From Oscillospiraceae bacterium (GTDB taxonomy: Bacteria > Bacillota > Clostridia > Oscillospirales > Ruminococcaceae), in NCBI GenBank assembly GCA_025758045.1, contig CP107208.1:1054001-1118000 (forward strand): a stretch of DNA of 64,000 bases, written 5' to 3'. The translations under genes were made by a program, and so were the position numbers. Shown here piece by piece: positions 60,922 to 64,000 of this stretch. The stretch's first letter is position 1, and every line of letters begins with the position of its first letter. The notes under the pieces were generated by a model, which ran no database searches, was not told the DNA's origin, and worked only from the letters and a program-made list of their open reading frames with translations.

Positions 60922-61470
60922 TTAGCGTGTTGCCGCCGCCACCATCTCCAACTCCTCCAAATAAATGCAGTTGGGGATGGTGTTATTCTTCACGGCTTCG
61001 ATTGCCTCTTCCAGCCCGAACCACCGCACGTAGTCGATCTCCTCTTTCTGCACGGTGAAATCCTCGGCGTTCTTGTCCAGCCACAGGCAGAATACCTTGC
61101 TGACCTGGTTATCTTTAAACAGCCTGCCGTGGAAAACGTCCTCAAAGGTAAAGTGCCGCACGCCGCACTCCTGCAAAGCATCGGCGGGCAGGGTCACGCC
61201 AAGCTCCTCCCGCAGTTCCCGCAGGGCCGACTCCACAAAATCGCACCCGGCGGGAATGTGCCCGGCCGAGGAAATGTCGTAGCAGCCTGGGAAGGAATCC
61301 TTCGCCTGGCAGCGCATTTGCAGCAGCACTTCCACGCGGCCCGCATGCCGCCGCAAGATCCACACGTGGGAGGTGCGGTGCCGGATGCCCTCGGCATGGG
61401 CCACGGCGCGGGGTACGGTCTGCCCGGTGGGGCGGCCCTGCTCGTCCACAATATCCAAAATTTCCGCCAT
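60922..61470 (-). CDS. NUDIX hydrolase, isopentenyl-diphosphate isomerase-like
   Basis: 182-residue NUDIX protein of the YfcD/IDI-like subgroup. The start MAEILDIVDEQGRPTG and the HRTSHVWILRR segment are typical. The NUDIX box is spread over SAGHIPAGCDFVESALRELREELGV, with all acidic residues. The ATG at 61470 is taken after GAGAGGA; the open frame upstream runs into the promoter of the flavin-reductase gene. The substrate is unknown; it is not necessarily an isomerase. Confidence 0.88.
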   Translation of the reverse strand: MAEILDIVDEQGRPTGQTVPRAVAHAEGIRHRTSHVWILRRHAGRVEVLLQMRCQAKDSFPGCYDISSAGHIPAGCDFVESALRELREELGVTLPADALQECGVRHFTFEDVFHGRLFKDNQVSKVFCLWLDKNAEDFTVQKEEIDYVRWFGLEEAIEAVKNNTIPNCIYLEELEMVAAATR

Positions 61471-61604
61471 AATGGGGCGCTTCCTCTCTTTTGCAAATTT
61501 CCCCCAGTATAGCACCGGGAGCGGCAGAGTGTCAATTCCCCAAGGTATTCCCCGTTGACAGGTATGATATAATAAAAGCAGCAAAATCAAGAGAGGTGTT
61601 TTCT

Positions 61605-62162
61605 ATGCGCAAAAATTTTGGTGCGAAGGCGTTCAGCTATCCCCAGCCCGTTTTCATCATTGCAACGTACAATGATGACGGCTCTGCCGATGCCATGAAT
61701 GCGGCCTGGGGCGGTATCAGCGATACCACCGAACTGTCCGTTTGCCTGAGCGAGGGCCACAAGACGGTCAAGAACCTGCTGCGTACCGGCGCGTTTACCG
61801 TCAGCATGGGTGACGCCAAGCATGTAGCCGCCTGCGATTATGTGGGCATTGCCTCCGGCAACAACACCAGGGATAAGCTGGCCAAGGCGGGCTTCACCGT
61901 CAGCAAGAGCGAGAGCGTGGATGCCCCTGTCATCAACGAACTGGCCGTCTGCATGGAATGTACGGTCAAGAGCTACGACCCCGAGACAGGCCTCCTGGTG
62001 GGCGAGATCGTCAACGTCAGCGTGGACGAATCCGCCATGACAGACGGCAAGGTAGACGTGGCCAAAGTTGCCCCCATCACCTTTGACCCCTTCAACAATG
62101 CCTACCACGTTTTGGGCGAAAAGGTCGGCAACGCCTTCTCCGACGGCATGGCCCTGCGGTAA
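61605..62162 (+). CDS. Flavin reductase-like FMN-binding protein
   Basis: 185-residue split-barrel flavoprotein. The start FSYPQPVFIIATYNDDGSADAMNAAWGG is the typical FMN-binding segment, and LSEGHKTVKNLLRTGAFTVS and the GDAKHVAACDYVGIASG block follow. Related clostridial proteins are annotated as flavin reductases. AGAGGTG precedes the ATG. It is a single-gene unit with a terminator at 62184-62220. Confidence 0.9.
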   Translation: MRKNFGAKAFSYPQPVFIIATYNDDGSADAMNAAWGGISDTTELSVCLSEGHKTVKNLLRTGAFTVSMGDAKHVAACDYVGIASGNNTRDKLAKAGFTVSKSESVDAPVINELAVCMECTVKSYDPETGLLVGEIVNVSVDESAMTDGKVDVAKVAPITFDPFNNAYHVLGEKVGNAFSDGMALR

Positions 62163-62183
62163 AAACAGCAATCGTACAAGTAA

Positions 62184-62220
62184 AAGAGGTCTGCCCCATG
62201 CAAAGGGCAGGCCTCTTTTT
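62184..62220 (+). terminator. Terminator after the flavin-reductase gene
   Basis: AAAGAGG-TCTGCCC pairs with GGGCAGG-CCTCTTT around an 8-base loop, followed by TTG. It also lies at the 3' end of the esterase gene on the other strand. Confidence 0.8.
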
Positions 62221-62231
62221 GCGTTTAAAAA

Positions 62232-63344
62232 TTACAGCACACTGCGCAAAAACTCCGCCAGACAATTGGCCGCAGCGCGGTGGGCGGCGGCACCGGGGTG
62301 CTGTCGGGCACCGATGGTATCGCCCCTTGCCTCAGGCAATTCCAGCAGATACACCCGCTCATCACCGCTGACGGTGCGGTATTGGTCCAGCCCGTCCCGC
62401 AGCAGCGGCAGCAGACCGCTGCCCAGCATGCCGTAAGCCCACACGATGACAGCGTGGGGGTTGTGCTTGCGTACCAACGCCAAAAAGTTTCGCACAGCCC
62501 CCGCCAGCCGGGCAGCATCGGCAGGGGCAAAGCTGCCGTCATCGGCCAGGGTTTGCTTAAAGCTGCGGCCGGTCTCCGGGTCCACCCAGGGCGGATTGTG
62601 GAAGGCGTTCCAGTCGTTGGTGCCCAGGTTGAGGATGACCGCATCGGCGGGCCAGGCGGCAAAATCGTAGGGCTGCTGCGCCCCCAGCGCGGCGTTGCGC
62701 TCCCCCGCTGCCAGGCCACACACCTGGGTATAGCAGGGGGCCAGTGTGCAGCGGGGGTCGTTGTCCCAGCCGGAGACCAGCCCCCAGCCGCTGGCCGATA
62801 CTACGCGGTACTCGGCGCCCAGGGCGTCGGCCGTCATGCGGCCGTAGTGGTTCTCGGCCGAGAAAAAGGTGCTGATCCAATCGGTCTCGCACACCGCGCC
62901 GATAGCCCCCTCGCCACTGGTGATGCTGTCGCCGATGAACTCCAGCCGGCAGCGCGGCGCTGGCAGGGGCAGAAACTCGCCGCCCGCATGGCAGATAGCG
63001 GTAACTTGCAGCAGGTGGGCCGGGTCCTCAGACATCGCCTGCACGTCCTTCAGCAGCCGCACATGCTTGGCCCGCCCCGGTGCGGCCCCGCGGAATATGC
63101 ACATCCGGCTGGTTCCGGGGTTCACCGCAAAGCGGCTGATCCACGCGCCGTCCAGTTCCACGCTGACCCAGGGTTCCATGGTGTCGTAGTCGGCATTTAG
63201 CTCTACCCAAAGCTCGCTGCCGGTAAACAGCAGTTCAATACCCGACCCGGTCCAGAACAGCGTCAGCGGGTCCGTTCCGGCACAGCGCCCCAGCACCCGC
63301 ACCTGCGGCAGGGTGGACAGCGGGGATATGGTAAGGTTTTGCAT
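62232..63344 (-). CDS. GDSL/SGNH esterase, CE2-like
   Basis: 370-residue cytoplasmic hydrolase (no signal peptide). The N-terminal jelly-roll region (residues 15-125) and the C-terminal SGNH domain resemble carbohydrate esterase family 2 deacetylases. The nucleophile is in EFIGDSITSGEG, block III is LNLGTNDWNA, and the C-terminal histidine is near QHPGAAAHRAAANCLAEFL. It may remove acetyl groups from oligosaccharides taken into the cell. AAAGGA precedes the ATG at 63344. Confidence 0.85.
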   Translation of the reverse strand: MQNLTISPLSTLPQVRVLGRCAGTDPLTLFWTGSGIELLFTGSELWVELNADYDTMEPWVSVELDGAWISRFAVNPGTSRMCIFRGAAPGRAKHVRLLKDVQAMSEDPAHLLQVTAICHAGGEFLPLPAPRCRLEFIGDSITSGEGAIGAVCETDWISTFFSAENHYGRMTADALGAEYRVVSASGWGLVSGWDNDPRCTLAPCYTQVCGLAAGERNAALGAQQPYDFAAWPADAVILNLGTNDWNAFHNPPWVDPETGRSFKQTLADDGSFAPADAARLAGAVRNFLALVRKHNPHAVIVWAYGMLGSGLLPLLRDGLDQYRTVSGDERVYLLELPEARGDTIGARQHPGAAAHRAAANCLAEFLRSVL

Positions 63345-63386
63345 GGTAGTCCTTTCAATGGTTAACATCCCAATTTGTAGCGGCGA

Positions 63387-64000
63387 TTACATCAGTGGGC
63401 TGAACAATCTAAACACGCACTGCACGCCGCGCAGGGCCAGACTGCGCTGGCCGCTGTACTGGGGCGTTACGTTCTCGCACTGGGGGAACAACGCCTCAAA
63501 ATCTGCCCGCACATCCTGTACGGCCTGGCAACCGCAGAACCAGCAGCCATTCTCAAAATGCAGGTACAAACTGCGGTAATCCAGGTTGATGGTGCCCACT
63601 GCGGCGGCCTTGTCGTCGGCCACAAACTGCTTGGCGTGGATGAAACCGGGCGTGTACTCGTAGATTTGCACGCCGCCCGCGGCCAGCCGCGCATAGTAGC
63701 TGCGGGTGACCGAAAAGATCAGCTTTTTATCCGGGATGCCCGGCGTGATGATCCGCACATCCACGCCCCGCTGGGCCGCCAGCACCAGCGCCCGCTGCAT
63801 CTCGTCGCTCAAGATCAGGTAGGGCGTGGTGATGTATACATACCGCTGGGCGCTGTTGATAAAGTTGAGGTAGACATCCTCGCCCACCCGCTTGTCGTCC
63901 AGCGGGTTGTCGGCGTAGGGCAGCACAGTGGCAGCCTCCCGGGCGGTGTAGCGGATGGCAGGCAGATAGGGCTCGATGGCCGGCATTTCTTTCTGCGTCG
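63387..64000 (-). CDS. Cardiolipin synthase (phospholipase D family), 3' part
   Basis: The last 204 codons of a gene that continues past the window edge. The second HKD motif reads GFIHAKQFVADDKAAAVGTINLDYRS, and VYITTPYLILSDEMQRAL and VRIITPGIPDKKLIFSVTRSYYARL before it are typical of bacterial cardiolipin synthases. The C-terminal RLFSPLM matches the family end. The first HKD motif and membrane anchor lie outside the window. Confidence 0.93.
   Translation of the reverse strand, partial: TQKEMPAIEPYLPAIRYTAREAATVLPYADNPLDDKRVGEDVYLNFINSAQRYVYITTPYLILSDEMQRALVLAAQRGVDVRIITPGIPDKKLIFSVTRSYYARLAAGGVQIYEYTPGFIHAKQFVADDKAAAVGTINLDYRSLYLHFENGCWFCGCQAVQDVRADFEALFPQCENVTPQYSGQRSLALRGVQCVFRLFSPLM

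Overview
The window looks like a chromosome segment of a GC-rich gut Clostridia bacterium of the Faecalibacterium / Gemmiger / Subdoligranulum group (Oscillospiraceae). The reasons are the style of the proteins, a half TCA cycle feeding glutamate and arginine synthesis, ECF transporter S subunits, a Pst/PhoPR phosphate system, and several families of small palindromic intergenic repeats. The genus is an inference; no rRNA is present.

Layout. 1-1780 is the end of an integrated element (excisionase-like gene and tyrosine recombinase) abutting the 3' end of a tRNA-Ser(CGA) gene, followed by two decayed tRNA-Ser-like 5' halves. 2350-11700 holds a conserved hypothetical gene, recQ, a small membrane protein, glyA, hisB, an orphan dnaK-like gene and a DUF1835-type gene. 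11840-14300 is an accessory patch: a DUF559 endonuclease gene boxed by inverted hairpin repeats, an AT-rich membrane gene, and an IS110-family element with a readable candidate bridge RNA. 14385-19360 carries aconitase, isocitrate dehydrogenase and the divergent citrate synthase (2-oxoglutarate supply). 19460-31000 contains an azlC/azlD deletion remnant, an AraC regulator with a divergent MFS transporter, a zinc-ribbon membrane protein, an MBOAT/SGNH acylation pair, a DEAD-box helicase, an aldo/keto reductase, a YitT protein and two ECF S components. 31179-39247 is the arginine cluster argG-argH-argC-argJ-argB-argD-argF (minus strand), with ARG boxes before argG. Next come a candidate small RNA, ilvE, a HAD phosphatase, ogt, tRNA-Arg(ACG), a phosphohexomutase, trmN6/NUDIX with a large XRE regulator, and a headless hybrid kinase. 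49154-58191 is a phosphate regulon: pstS-pstC-pstA-pstB-phoU on the minus strand, and a Na/Pi cotransporter with phoP-phoR on the plus strand, with an 11-bp-periodic Pho box between them. The right end has a CIRCE-controlled hsp20, pckA, a NUDIX gene, a flavin-reductase-like gene, a GDSL esterase and the 3' end of a cardiolipin synthase gene.

The most unusual content is in the small elements. (1) Five copies of a MITE-like element (348 or 172 bp) have 18-bp imperfect terminal inverted repeats, and each is flanked by an exact 4-bp target duplication. (2) A DUF559 endonuclease gene is flanked by inverted double-hairpin repeats whose solo relatives are scattered through the window, an arrangement like REP/RAYT units but with a different enzyme. 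(3) The IS110 element has two guide-loop stem-loops with near-identical apices upstream of its transposase, and its proposed ends would form a -35/-10 promoter with 17-bp spacing when joined.
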